From Leeuwenhoekiella sp. (GTDB taxonomy: Bacteria; Bacteroidota; Bacteroidia; Flavobacteriales; Flavobacteriaceae), in assembly GCA_002708845.1 (NCBI GenBank), contig PAPI01000022.1, forward strand, positions 1-64,000: DNA of 64,000 bases, in the 5' to 3' direction. Numbering within the stretch: the stretch's first letter is position 1; the number at the start of each line of letters is the position of its first letter. A program made the position numbers and the translations under genes. The notes under the pieces were generated by a model. That model was not told the DNA's origin. It did no database searches and worked only from the letters and a program-made list of their open reading frames with translations. Positions 1 to 8,829 of this stretch are shown in pieces.

Positions 1-43
1 TATCGATTTCCAAAAGGTTTTAAATCAATGACAATCGTTTGTA

Positions 44-1069
44 TTAGGTCATCTCTCCTCTTAGAGATGTTTCAAATATAGTCTTAAAGACCTTTGGAGA
101 CAAGTTTTGACTATTTAGATACATCATTTTAGTAACTGCAGCTTCTATTGTCAAATCCTTTCCGGAAATAACTCCTATTTTTTTCAGGGTTGTACTCGTC
201 TCATAATTACCCATTTGTACACTTCCCCAAGTACATTGAGTTATATTTACAACTGGAATGCCTTTTAGAATATTTTTTTGAATTAATTTCAAAAACCATT
301 CTTGTGTTGAGCAGTTTCCAGAGCCAAATGTAAGCAGGATAACCCCGCTAAAATTTAACTTTTTGAACGTATCCGTCAGTAAATCTTTTTGGATTCCTGG
401 ATAGAGATGAACAACTAAAAGATCGGTTTTTAAGTCTTCGTGAACCACAAGCTTCTTTCGTTTATAGGGTAGAAGCTTGTTATCTTCAATGCTTAAATGC
501 ACTCCCGAAGTAGCTAAAGGTGGGTAGTTGGGTGATCTAAATGCTTCAAAATGCTCTGCGCTTATTTTGGTGCTTCGGTTGCCACGATAGAGCTTGTATT
601 CAAAATACAGGCATACTTCGGTTATGTATGGGCGGTTTCTTTTTTTAAGACCGGCAATTTGAATAGCGGTAATTAAATTCTCCTTCGCATCCGTACGCAG
701 ATCACCTATAGGCAATTGAGATCCCGTAAAAATAACCGGCTTACTCAAATTTTCAAGCATAAAGCTCAATGCTGATGCTGTATAACTCATAGTGTCGCTT
801 CCGTGGAGAATTACAAAACCATCGTGTGTTTCGTAATGACTTTCGATGATTTTACACAATTCAACCCAAAGAGCAGGATTCATGTTTGAACTGTCAATGG
901 GATGTTCGAGTCCTGTGGTGCTAATTTCACAGTCAAGCAAGCGCAGTTCGGGTATTTTTTGGAGCAGATCTTTAAAATCAAAAGCTTTTAATGCTCCGGT
1001 TTCAAAATCTTTGATCATCCCGATGGTTCCACCGGTATAAATAAGTAGGATTTTACTTTGTTGGCTCAA
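44..1069 (-). CDS. ansA: Type I (cytoplasmic) L-asparaginase
   Basis: Hydrolyses L-asparagine to aspartate and ammonia. The 341-residue protein has the two threonine signatures of the bacterial asparaginase family: TGGTIGM at residues 12-18 (nucleophile Thr15) and GSDT at about 90-93, followed by a DAKENL segment. No signal peptide, so it should be the cytosolic form. The start is TTG at 1069, because the first ATG lies after the catalytic TGGT motif. The start lies inside the end of the upstream acyltransferase gene (17-base overlap), implying translational coupling. Family assignment is secure; the start rests on motif position. Confidence 0.93.
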   Translation of the reverse strand: MSQQSKILLIYTGGTIGMIKDFETGALKAFDFKDLLQKIPELRLLDCEISTTGLEHPIDSSNMNPALWVELCKIIESHYETHDGFVILHGSDTMSYTASALSFMLENLSKPVIFTGSQLPIGDLRTDAKENLITAIQIAGLKKRNRPYITEVCLYFEYKLYRGNRSTKISAEHFEAFRSPNYPPLATSGVHLSIEDNKLLPYKRKKLVVHEDLKTDLLVVHLYPGIQKDLLTDTFKKLNFSGVILLTFGSGNCSTQEWFLKLIQKNILKGIPVVNITQCTWGSVQMGNYETSTTLKKIGVISGKDLTIEAAVTKMMYLNSQNLSPKVFKTIFETSLRGEMT

Positions 1070-2189
1070 GACTCTTTAGCTTATTGATTACCGGATTGGC
1101 ATACATGAGTAAAAAACTTTCTAAGGCAATAGCGCTTTCAGGGTTCACACGACGCTCTATGCGACGCTCAAAGTTGCGTTTGTCGCGGTCTGTGTAGGTG
1201 TGCGCAAAATTTTTAGTGTTGTGGTATAAATCGTAAGCAACATAGTTAGAAGGCCAAAGCTTATAAATGCGGTAGATCTCACGGTCTATATGTTTTGCAA
1301 GTTCCTGAAGCTTATCGTTTTCAGACAAATCGCTACCCTCAAGCTTATCAAAAAGCTCGGGATTAAGTTTTCCGGCCGCTATATGTATGCGCTTTTTGTT
1401 ACCCAAAGCTCCTCGCATAATACTGTTGAAGTCTTCATTATTACTTTTTACATAAGTAAGGTCTTCACTTTTTGCAATGAGTTCTGGTACTTTAAGAATG
1501 TCTGTTGGGTCAAATTCATACGAAATGGCTACAGGTCTAATGTTCAGACTTTTTAAGTAAGTCATTGCAGATACGTTACCTCGGGCCATGGCGGCCATTT
1601 TAAGAACGCCCTGCTGGGTTTTATCACTGCCATCCTTGGTGCGACCTTCGCGTTGCGCCATCCAGATCGATTGGTTTTGTTGTAGCAAATAAGCCAGATA
1701 CTCTGAAAGTTTTTTTGAACTCACAAGCATTTCTCGGGGGCTCAGGCTACGCTGTACCAAAAAACTCCGATTGAGGCGTGCAAGAGCAAGTAAAAACGAT
1801 TTTTTTACCAAATTATCACCAATAGCAGATGCAGTCATAACCAGATCATGGTCAAACAAAGCTACATTGATAAATGAGGTGTCGAGAATAATATCCCGGT
1901 GGTTGGAGAGGAAGAAATAAGCTTTGTTTCGCTCCAGATCGTCAAAGCCGGAAGTCGAAAATCCATCCGTACTCTTTTCCATTACCCGCTGTATCGACTG
2001 GTAAATTATACGTGTCTGAAAATCATAAATTGAATGACAGCTCTCGACTATGCTTTTAATTTCCTCATCTTTTTTATCGGGAAATGTAAACTGAAGCAGA
2101 GCCTGAAACATGGGATGTTTGTAGAATTCCTTTAAAATCTCGTGGACTTCAGTATCGTAATAAGGTCTTATGGAGTCAAATTGTGACAC
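1053..2189 (-). CDS. Glycerolipid acyltransferase (PlsB/PlsC-like) family protein
   Basis: A 378-residue protein of the glycerol-3-phosphate/1-acylglycerol-3-phosphate acyltransferase superfamily, expected to transfer an acyl chain to a glycerolipid or similar acceptor at the inner membrane. The catalytic block is SNHRDIILD at 95-103; between His97 and Asp103 there are five residues, one more than the classical HX4D motif. A second block REGRTKDG at 180-187 corresponds to the substrate-binding EGTRSR/EGGRSR motif. No clear transmembrane helix. Starts at GTG (2189). Likely cotranscribed with the asparaginase gene, which it overlaps. The exact acceptor cannot be read from sequence. Confidence 0.8.
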   Translation of the reverse strand: MSQFDSIRPYYDTEVHEILKEFYKHPMFQALLQFTFPDKKDEEIKSIVESCHSIYDFQTRIIYQSIQRVMEKSTDGFSTSGFDDLERNKAYFFLSNHRDIILDTSFINVALFDHDLVMTASAIGDNLVKKSFLLALARLNRSFLVQRSLSPREMLVSSKKLSEYLAYLLQQNQSIWMAQREGRTKDGSDKTQQGVLKMAAMARGNVSAMTYLKSLNIRPVAISYEFDPTDILKVPELIAKSEDLTYVKSNNEDFNSIMRGALGNKKRIHIAAGKLNPELFDKLEGSDLSENDKLQELAKHIDREIYRIYKLWPSNYVAYDLYHNTKNFAHTYTDRDKRNFERRIERRVNPESAIALESFLLMYANPVINKLKSLEPTK

Positions 2190-2219
2190 GTTCTCTTTTA
2201 TTTAAGGGTAAATAACGAA

Positions 2220-3002
2220 CTATTTTGGCGATGAGTCAAGCCCAAATAGTTTTTTGGCATTATTTGTAGTTTGTTGTTCTATATGCTCTAACGGGACGCC
2301 GTAAAGTTCAGATAATTTTTTTGCGACCTGAATGAGGTAGCTGCTCTCATTGCGTTTTCCGCGGAAGGGAGCAGGAGCTAGATAAGGAGCATCGGTTTCT
2401 AAAACAATGTGATCAAGGTCGATTTCATGTATAAACTGATCGATCTTTCCATTTTTGAAAGTTACGACTCCTCCTATCCCTAAGAGCAAATTGAGATCAA
2501 TGGCTTTTTGGGCGTGTTCCTGGTTACCCGTAAAGCAGTGAAAAATTCCCCGTAGGGCATCACTTTTCTCGGCTTCAAGGACTTCAAATACTTCATCAAA
2601 TGCATCCCTGCAATGAATTACGATGGGAAGGTCATACTGTTTTGCCAGTCGTATCTGCTCGGCAAAAATTTCCTTTTGTAAATCTTCGGTCGAGCGGTCC
2701 CAGTACAAGTCAATACCTATCTCACCTACGGCGCAGTAGGTCTTTGAAGCCAGCTCCTCTTTCACGTGTTCCATTTCGACTTTTATGTTTTCCGGGTCTA
2801 CATGTGTTGGATGCAGTCCTGCCATAAGATGCATGGATTCCGGATACTGGTTTTTGAGCTCCCACATAGCGGAGGTGTAGGTGGAGTCAATCGCGGGAAG
2901 TACAAAATTTTTTACCGAGGCTTCAAAAGCCCGCTGTATCATCTCGTTACGATCCTCTTTAAAAGATTCACTGTATAAATGGGTATGGGTATCTATAAAC
3001 AT
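2220..3002 (-). CDS. tatD: TatD family metal-dependent hydrolase/DNase
   Basis: TIM-barrel metal-dependent hydrolase of the TatD/YcfH family (DNase or D-aminoacyl hydrolase activities are known in the family). Metal ligands are visible in order: the N-terminal DTHTH (His6, His8), GEIGID, VIHCR, FHCFTG and ETDAPYL. I chose the ATG at 3002, which gives 260 residues beginning MFIDTHTH as is normal for the family; an upstream in-frame GTG at 3038 would add 12 residues with no family support. It is the first gene of a minus-strand cluster with the acyltransferase and asparaginase, 30 bases upstream of the former. Confidence 0.9.
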   Translation of the reverse strand: MFIDTHTHLYSESFKEDRNEMIQRAFEASVKNFVLPAIDSTYTSAMWELKNQYPESMHLMAGLHPTHVDPENIKVEMEHVKEELASKTYCAVGEIGIDLYWDRSTEDLQKEIFAEQIRLAKQYDLPIVIHCRDAFDEVFEVLEAEKSDALRGIFHCFTGNQEHAQKAIDLNLLLGIGGVVTFKNGKIDQFIHEIDLDHIVLETDAPYLAPAPFRGKRNESSYLIQVAKKLSELYGVPLEHIEQQTTNNAKKLFGLDSSPK

Positions 3003-3108
3003 AAGGCGCAAATTTAAAATTTCGTCAGGCCTAAGCACAAAACTTTAGAGAATATTTAGAATCATCCTGTTTTATTTAGGCTAAGTTTGAAAAAATCTAA
3101 AACCAAAC

Positions 3109-3552
3109 ATGGGTTCATTACGCCGGCATTTACTCAAAAAGAATTATGTGCGCATTCCCCTTAAAAGCGTGGGAACTGGCCATCTTAAATTTGATGCTCG
3201 AATCAATGGAGTTGCAGGCGAATTCATACTAGATACCGGAGCCTCAAATACCTGTATTGGTTTTGAAGATCTGGAGCATTTTAAATTGTTTGCCGAGGAT
3301 AGTGACATAAAAGCTGCCGGTGCCGGTGCTATTGATATGCTAACGCAATTATCCCAAAATAATCAGATAGAGATTGGAGACTGGTCTACGAATAAAGCTT
3401 CAATTGTTCTTTTTGATTTGTCTCATATAAATACAGCGCTTACTAATCACGATGCAGAACCGGTAAGCGGAATAATCGGTGCAGACATATTAAATCAGGG
3501 TGACGCGGTAATAGATTATCAATACGAATGCTTTTATTTGAAGAAAAAGTAA
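3109..3552 (+). CDS. Retropepsin-like (clan AA) aspartyl protease family protein
   Basis: A 147-residue protein with a single pepsin/retropepsin-type active-site block, ILDTGASNTCIG (about residues 40-51), followed by a glycine-rich strand and an IIGADIL motif that matches the usual second half of a single-lobe aspartic protease (hydrophobic-hydrophobic-Gly). One lobe only, so an active enzyme would need to dimerise. No signal peptide or membrane helix. Divergent from tatD with about 107 bases between starts. Substrate unknown; family call is confident. Confidence 0.78.
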   Translation: MGSLRRHLLKKNYVRIPLKSVGTGHLKFDARINGVAGEFILDTGASNTCIGFEDLEHFKLFAEDSDIKAAGAGAIDMLTQLSQNNQIEIGDWSTNKASIVLFDLSHINTALTNHDAEPVSGIIGADILNQGDAVIDYQYECFYLKKK

Positions 3553-3875
3553 TTATTCCTTTAAAATCTTCAGACAAACTCAAGGAGTCTTGATGCAGCA
3601 GAGGTGTTCTGAAGGAAATTTTCCATTTGTCTAAATTCTTTAAACACCTTTTTTGTTTGGCGCAAAAGTGCTCTAAAGAAGATGCTCTAAAACTGGTTTA
3701 TATAAACAAAGAAAGCCAGCTACGAGAGCTGGCTTTCACCCCAAATCATAATTGATTATTACAAGTCAATTACAACAATCTTAAATATTTTCCGCTTTTC
3801 AGCACGGGGCAAACATAATATATTTAAATAGCACTTTAAAAAGAGTTAGTTCAAATACCGTTAAAATCGAGGAAA
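3553..3875. other. Non-coding region between convergent genes
   Basis: About 320 bases between the 3' ends of the aspartyl protease and the glycosylasparaginase genes. Apart from the hairpin at 3711-3737 I see no ORF, RNA gene or repeat in it. Confidence 0.6.
3711..3737 (-). terminator. Intrinsic terminator hairpin downstream of glycosylasparaginase
   Basis: Perfect 11-bp inverted repeat GAAAGCCAGCT / AGCTGGCTTTC around a five-base loop. On the minus strand it is followed by TTTGTTTATA, a moderately T-rich tail; on the plus strand the flank is not T-rich. It therefore best fits termination of the minus-strand gene that ends at 3876, though it could act in both directions because the flanking genes converge. 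Confidence 0.65.
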
Positions 3876-4886
3876 TCAATTTTTCTGCAAATAACTCCCG
3901 GCCACTATCGGATTATTAGCACGTTCTGCATACTTCATCATCTTAAAACCGGGGTGTATACAGTAGCATCCTGTTTCACCTTTTTTATTGATTGCTATGT
4001 AAGCTACCTGAAAATTCACGTGGTTGGGATTAGTAGTAACTATGCGTCTCACCGCTTCCTCACAGGCTTCTTGTGGGCTCATCCCATTACGCATCAATTC
4101 AACGATTAAGAAACTACCTACCGTCTTTATGACTTCTTCTCCCATTCCGGTAGCGACAGCTCCACCTACCGCGTTGTCTACAAAGAGTCCGCTCCCTATT
4201 ATAGGACTGTCACCCACACGGCCTTTCATTTTGTAAGCCAGACCAGAGGTAGTGCAGGCACCTGAAATATTTCCATCAGTGTCAAGAGCCAACATTCCGA
4301 TGGTGTCGTGATTTTCAATATTTATGATGGGTTGGTATTTAGATTCTTTAAGCCATTCTTTCCAGGCTTTTTCAGAAGCTTCTGTGAGTAAGTCTTCGGC
4401 TTTAAAGCCGCTGCTTAGTGCATATTCTTTTGCTCCGTCACCGGCAAGTATGACATGTGGGGTATCTTCCATGACCTTGCGAGCCAAAGCAGCAACGTTG
4501 GTTATATCTTCTACACACATTACAGCTCCACAGTTTCCGGTGTGATCCATAACACAGGCATCAAGAGTTACATTTCCCTCGCGGTCTGGAGATCCTCCCT
4601 TTCCTACTGTTGTGTTTTTAATATTTTCCTCTTCCACAGCAACACCCTGTATCACTGCATCAAGAGCACTATATCCCTGATCGAGTAATTTCCCGGCGGT
4701 TGCATTGGCTTGTGTAAACTCCCAGGTGCATATAGCAACGGGACCCTTACTGGGAGCTGCAGCATATTTTGAGTTCATTCTTGATTTTGTGTTGGTGTCA
4801 GGCGAAGTTTTTGCGAACCCTGAAAGTCCAAATCCAAGCGCCAGGGTATTTAAGGCACTTGAGGTTAAAAAATTACGTCTTTTCAT
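3876..4886 (-). CDS. Tat-exported glycosylasparaginase / isoaspartyl peptidase (Ntn hydrolase)
   Basis: N4-(beta-N-acetylglucosaminyl)-L-asparaginase family: it cleaves the GlcNAc-Asn bond of N-glycans or related beta-aspartyl bonds. The 336-residue precursor has the NHDTIGMLALD block at 192-202; autocleavage before Thr195 would free the catalytic N-terminal threonine. The downstream GRVGDSPIIGSGLF and ATGMGEE motifs, which build the active site in the Elizabethkingia/Flavobacterium enzyme, are present. The N-terminus MKRRNFLTSSA with a following hydrophobic stretch is a twin-arginine signal, so the enzyme should fold in the cytoplasm and be exported. Monocistronic; hairpin terminator at 3711-3737. 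Confidence 0.9.
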   Translation of the reverse strand: MKRRNFLTSSALNTLALGFGLSGFAKTSPDTNTKSRMNSKYAAAPSKGPVAICTWEFTQANATAGKLLDQGYSALDAVIQGVAVEEENIKNTTVGKGGSPDREGNVTLDACVMDHTGNCGAVMCVEDITNVAALARKVMEDTPHVILAGDGAKEYALSSGFKAEDLLTEASEKAWKEWLKESKYQPIINIENHDTIGMLALDTDGNISGACTTSGLAYKMKGRVGDSPIIGSGLFVDNAVGGAVATGMGEEVIKTVGSFLIVELMRNGMSPQEACEEAVRRIVTTNPNHVNFQVAYIAINKKGETGCYCIHPGFKMMKYAERANNPIVAGSYLQKN

Positions 4887-5018
4887 AAAGTGTGCTCTAA
4901 AAAGGGGTAAGTTACTAAAGGTCTTGTATAAATTCTGCTAATAGTTAGGCAAAAATTAGGCTTTCTTTGAGGTTTCTCTGGCTTTACTTTATTAATATTA
5001 GCCTCTCAAAAAATTCCT

Positions 5019-6233
5019 ATGCGTTGGTTAATTTTTATTCTAGTCTATATAGTTATAGACGTCTATGCATTTCAGGCATTTAGAACCTTCTCCAGAAATA
5101 ACGTTCTTTCAGTAATTTATATTTTTATTTCGGCAGCCTTTTTAGCTGCTTTTATCTATACGCTTTCCACACTCGATCGCTCCAAGGGTATCGAAGTGAG
5201 TGAGATGTATATGCTGGGTTGGTTTTTAGCCTTTTTCGTGCCAAAACTCATGCTGTTAGTTCTCATGTTTGGTGAGGATGTAGTGCGTGTGTTAATAGCA
5301 TTTTACAACCGTTTTTTTACTGTGCAGACTTCTTTTGAATTGCCTTCAAGGCGGAAATTTATAAGCGCTCTTGCGCTGGGTGTTGCCGCGATTCCATTTG
5401 CCTCTTTGATATATGGGATGTATCGGGGTAAATACCGTTACCGCGTGTTGAGTTATACTTTGGAATTTGAGGATCTTCCGGAAGCTTTTGATGGGTATCG
5501 TCTTACCCAAATAAGCGATATTCACAGTGGCAGTTTTGATGATGCTGATAAAATTGCTTACGGAATAGATCTTATCAATGAGCAAAAAAGCGATGTTATT
5601 CTTTTTACGGGAGATCTGGTCAATAATTTTGCACACGAAATGAAGGACTGGACCGGCCTTTTTTCAAAATTGAAGGCGAAAGACGGGGTCTATTCGGTTT
5701 TGGGTAATCACGACTATGGGGATTATGCTGATTGGGATTCTAAAGAAGCCAAAGTAGAAAACCTACAAAGTCTAAAAAATCTACAACGCGATATGGGGTG
5801 GAAGCTGCTTTTAAATGAACGTATTTATTTGAAGCGAGGCAATTCTCAAATTGCCCTGGTAGGCGTTGAAAACTGGGGAGCCGGTTTTAAACAGGCCGGT
5901 GATATTGACAAAGCTTCTCAAGGATTACAAGCAGGTGATTTTAAAATAGTAATGAGTCACGATCCTACTTACTGGTCAGAGCGACTTAAAAGCGATCCCA
6001 AAAATTACCAGCTTACCCTGAGCGGGCATACGCACGGTATGCAGTTTGGGATTGAAATTCCAGGTTTCATCAAGTGGAGCCCTGTACAATACCGCTATGA
6101 AAACTGGGCAGGTATTTATAAGGAAGAAGGAAGGGTGTTAAATGTAAATCGCGGCTTTGGTTATTTGGGATACCCGGGACGTGTGGGTATTTGGCCTGAG
6201 GTAACTGTGATAGAATTGAAAAAAAGAAAATAA
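5019..6233 (+). CDS. Membrane-anchored metallophosphoesterase (YkuE/YaeI-like)
   Basis: 404-residue calcineurin-like phosphoesterase with three to four N-terminal membrane segments (about 1-20, 29-52, 64-90, 112-132) and a catalytic domain from about residue 155. Metal ligand motifs are complete: SDIHSG (Asp167, His169), GDLVNN (about 198), GNHD (229-232) and GHTHG near the C-terminus. The last membrane segment is preceded by two arginines (RRKF, 111-114), as in exported YkuE relatives. Natural substrate unknown; some relatives act on UDP-diacylglucosamine or phospholipid headgroups. Stand-alone gene, ATG start at 5019. Confidence 0.85.
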   Translation: MRWLIFILVYIVIDVYAFQAFRTFSRNNVLSVIYIFISAAFLAAFIYTLSTLDRSKGIEVSEMYMLGWFLAFFVPKLMLLVLMFGEDVVRVLIAFYNRFFTVQTSFELPSRRKFISALALGVAAIPFASLIYGMYRGKYRYRVLSYTLEFEDLPEAFDGYRLTQISDIHSGSFDDADKIAYGIDLINEQKSDVILFTGDLVNNFAHEMKDWTGLFSKLKAKDGVYSVLGNHDYGDYADWDSKEAKVENLQSLKNLQRDMGWKLLLNERIYLKRGNSQIALVGVENWGAGFKQAGDIDKASQGLQAGDFKIVMSHDPTYWSERLKSDPKNYQLTLSGHTHGMQFGIEIPGFIKWSPVQYRYENWAGIYKEEGRVLNVNRGFGYLGYPGRVGIWPEVTVIELKKRK

Positions 6234-6310
6234 AAAAGTAATATATTTCTTACTTGTAATAATTGATAAACGCGTTAAAATTCTATAAAAGAAACTAAAA
6301 TGTCGATTAT

Positions 6311-7798
6311 ATGGCATATTTTAGGAGAAAGAATTATGATGTGTTAAGCAGCTTTAGAATTTATTTATTATTACCAGTACTTTTCTGTGTTATTCCGGCT
6401 TTTGCGCAGGTAGGTATTGGCACAACCAATCCTGATCCTTCTGCAATACTTGAAATGCAATCAGATGATCAGGGTATTTTAACACCTCGTATGACCAGTA
6501 GCCAGCGTCTGGCAATTGCAAACCCGGCAGATGGTTTACTTGTATACGACACCGATGAATCGTCCTTTTACTTCTATGAAACCAGCGCCTGGTCAAAGTT
6601 AGAAGGAGCTGAATCCCGTGATAATTTTGTTTTGGTTAAAAGTCAGGGAGATTTTCCAGCTGCATCAGGAGGTGTAATTACATTAGATGAAAACACGTAT
6701 TACGAGATCAATGGGACTATAACACTTTCGGCATCCATAAATTTAAATGGAGCGTATGTTTCGGGACTTGATGCCACTGAAGATGTATTAAGTTTTTCTG
6801 GTGGAACTATTTTTTCTGGAAACACAGGGGGAAGTATTCGCAATGTCACGCTTACAGGGGCCAGGGCATTCAATATTACAGGTAGTGGAGTAGAATCAAT
6901 TTTGGTTCAAAATACCATTATAGCAGGAATGACAACAAGTGTCGGCTCTATTTCCAACATTGCATTGTTTTTTGGTAATGTTATCCAATATTTAGGTAAT
7001 GTAAATGGGATCACGTATTCTAATATTGGTAGTTTGCTACTCAATAACCAGGCCTGGTTTAATTCTAATAGTGGAACTTATGAAAAGCTTACCGGGAGTT
7101 TTGGACTGGTAGAAAAAGTGAGTGGTTTTAGCGTAGCCAATGGTTCGGCAATTGCGTTTGATGTAAGCAGCAATCCATCAGTTACTGATGGTGTTATGTT
7201 AAGTACAGTTTTTTCGGGTTCTTCTTCAAATCCTTATATTAATCGATATACAACAGGTACGTATACTGGTTTTAATTTTACAAATAACTGGACCGTAAAC
7301 TGCCCTGGTATTCCTGCAGAATCTGACCGGGAAGCTACTGGTAATATACATTATAACGGAACTATTTCTACAGGTTTTGTGCAAAGTGTAAATAACCAAA
7401 ATGCATTCAATCTTCAAGGTAATACAAATACGAATACAACAACTGCTGTCAATTTGTTTAGGATGTCATCACCTCAAAATAACCGTCTTACTTATTTAGG
7501 TAAAAAAACACGAACTTTTCAGGTGAATGCGGCACTTTCTGTTCGTGGAGCTGATAACGTGGGTAGTTTTTATGCCTTTTTTATTCGAAAAAACGGAGTG
7601 ACGACGCTTACAGAAACGAATACTATTATGCGAGTTAATAATACGGCAGATGTTGTGAGCAACTCCATTTCAGGGACTGTTGAACTCGCGCCTAATGACT
7701 TTATAGAAATCTGGGGTCAGCGATTAGTCACAAATACGGGAGGGCAGAATACCACGACTAATATTGTAGTCTTTTCCCTGAATATGAATATTAAATAA
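6311..7798 (+). CDS. Secreted fibre-like surface protein with flavobacterial head domain
   Basis: A 495-residue secreted protein of unknown function. The signal peptide ends with AFA-Q at about 32/33. Residues 33-95 follow a pattern that recurs at the N-terminus of many Bacteroidota surface proteins: VGIGTTNP, then ILEMQSDDQGILTPRMT, QRLAI and GLLVYDTD. A glycine/asparagine/threonine-rich middle (about 110-300) with short repeating beta segments suggests a parallel beta-helix or fibre. The C-terminal about 100 residues, with FYAFFIRKNG, resemble a small jelly-roll (C1q/TNF-like) head seen in phage fibres. No type IX secretion C-terminal domain is recognisable. Folds are inferred by pattern only. 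Confidence 0.6.
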   Translation: MAYFRRKNYDVLSSFRIYLLLPVLFCVIPAFAQVGIGTTNPDPSAILEMQSDDQGILTPRMTSSQRLAIANPADGLLVYDTDESSFYFYETSAWSKLEGAESRDNFVLVKSQGDFPAASGGVITLDENTYYEINGTITLSASINLNGAYVSGLDATEDVLSFSGGTIFSGNTGGSIRNVTLTGARAFNITGSGVESILVQNTIIAGMTTSVGSISNIALFFGNVIQYLGNVNGITYSNIGSLLLNNQAWFNSNSGTYEKLTGSFGLVEKVSGFSVANGSAIAFDVSSNPSVTDGVMLSTVFSGSSSNPYINRYTTGTYTGFNFTNNWTVNCPGIPAESDREATGNIHYNGTISTGFVQSVNNQNAFNLQGNTNTNTTTAVNLFRMSSPQNNRLTYLGKKTRTFQVNAALSVRGADNVGSFYAFFIRKNGVTTLTETNTIMRVNNTADVVSNSISGTVELAPNDFIEIWGQRLVTNTGGQNTTTNIVVFSLNMNIK

Positions 7799-7880
7799 AT
7801 TCTGTATTTCTTAATCTTTACTAAGATATCTGTTTTTTTGGCATTTAACCTTATATTTAGGTACTTAAAGAGCGTTAACT

Positions 7881-8177
7881 ATGTCGAAATTTGGAGCCCT
7901 CATCGATCTGGATATTCCGGTGCTTCTTGATTTTTATACGGAATGGAATGAAGAATCAAATACCATGCATGCTGTGATGCGTGATGTGGCAGCGGCGTTG
8001 GGAGATAAGGCCAAGGTTATAAAAATTGATATTGATAAAAATCCTGAACTGGCTGAGGCCTTACGTATAAAAGGTCTTCCCACACTGGTGATTTATAAAA
8101 AGGGTGAAATGAAGTGGCGCCAAAGCGGTGAGCAGGATGCCAATTCCCTGATTGCTATTGTGCAAAAATTTATCTAA
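7881..8177 (+). CDS. Thioredoxin-fold protein lacking the CxxC active site
   Basis: A 98-residue single thioredoxin domain: the strand LLDFYTEW (15-22), KVIKIDID, the cis-proline loop GLPTLVIYKKG (Pro67) and a C-terminal helix are all present. At the active site, where thioredoxins have WCGPC, this protein has WNEES (22-26), and it contains no cysteine at all, so it cannot do dithiol chemistry. It may be a binding or structural protein. The last 8 bases overlap the 3' end of the convergent deacetylase gene. Confidence 0.85.
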   Translation: MSKFGALIDLDIPVLLDFYTEWNEESNTMHAVMRDVAAALGDKAKVIKIDIDKNPELAEALRIKGLPTLVIYKKGEMKWRQSGEQDANSLIAIVQKFI

Positions 8178-8829
8178 GCGCGGCAAATTCATAGCCCAGT
8201 TTGCTAAAATGCTGCAAAACTTCTGGTAACGACGCCTTCATATTCTTTTCTGCTTTTAGGCTGTCGTGAAATACGAGTATGCTTCCGGTCTCTGCATTTT
8301 TTATGATGTTGGCCGCACACTGTTCCTGAGAAATTTGCGAATCCCAATCGTAGGCAATGACATCATACATCACGATTTGATGACCTAATTGGCGTAATTT
8401 TTTGGCTTGTCTTCGTTTGATTTTGCCATAAGGAGGGCGAAATAACTTATTGGAAATTCCGGCGTTTTCCAAAAGTGTTTCAGTCTTCAGCGTATTCTCT
8501 AAATAAATATCCTCAGAAGTGTTCCAGCCTTTCAAATGATTGTAGGTGTGGTTGCCTATGCTGTTTCCACTTTTGAGCAGTTGTTGAAAAACTTCAGGGT
8601 GTTTGACGATGTTTTCGCCTATGCAAAAAAACGTAGCTTTTGCATCATATCCTTTTAAAGTTTCGAGTACCCAGGGGGTTACTTCAGGAATTGGCCCGTC
8701 ATCAAAGGTTAAATACAGTTTTTTGGAGCCAGAAGTTTTATCGTTTTGATCCCAGACATAACCCGAGTAAAGACGCTTAAGCCATTTAGGCGTCTTTACC
8801 GGCAGGTCTATCTTTAAAAAATTATTCAA
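8170..8829 (-). CDS. Polysaccharide deacetylase (NodB/CE4 family)
   Basis: 219-residue carbohydrate esterase 4 domain that removes acetyl groups from N-acetyl sugars, probably of peptidoglycan or an exopolysaccharide. Motifs in order: TFDDGP at 41-46 (catalytic base and metal Asp), HTYNH at 94-98 (metal His), FRPPYG, and a C-terminal ILVFHDS. No signal peptide is evident; the N-terminal 38 residues are basic and carry two tryptophans. The start is TTG at 8829, the only candidate before the TFDDGP motif, and it overlaps the stop of the upstream DUF2723 gene by 8 bases. Coupled expression suggests a joint role in a surface glycan. Confidence 0.88.
   Translation of the reverse strand: MNNFLKIDLPVKTPKWLKRLYSGYVWDQNDKTSGSKKLYLTFDDGPIPEVTPWVLETLKGYDAKATFFCIGENIVKHPEVFQQLLKSGNSIGNHTYNHLKGWNTSEDIYLENTLKTETLLENAGISNKLFRPPYGKIKRRQAKKLRQLGHQIVMYDVIAYDWDSQISQEQCAANIIKNAETGSILVFHDSLKAEKNMKASLPEVLQHFSKLGYEFAALR

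Noticed and set aside
3002-3038. Upstream GTG start for tatD
   Set aside because: Would add 12 residues before the conserved MFIDTHTH start of the family.
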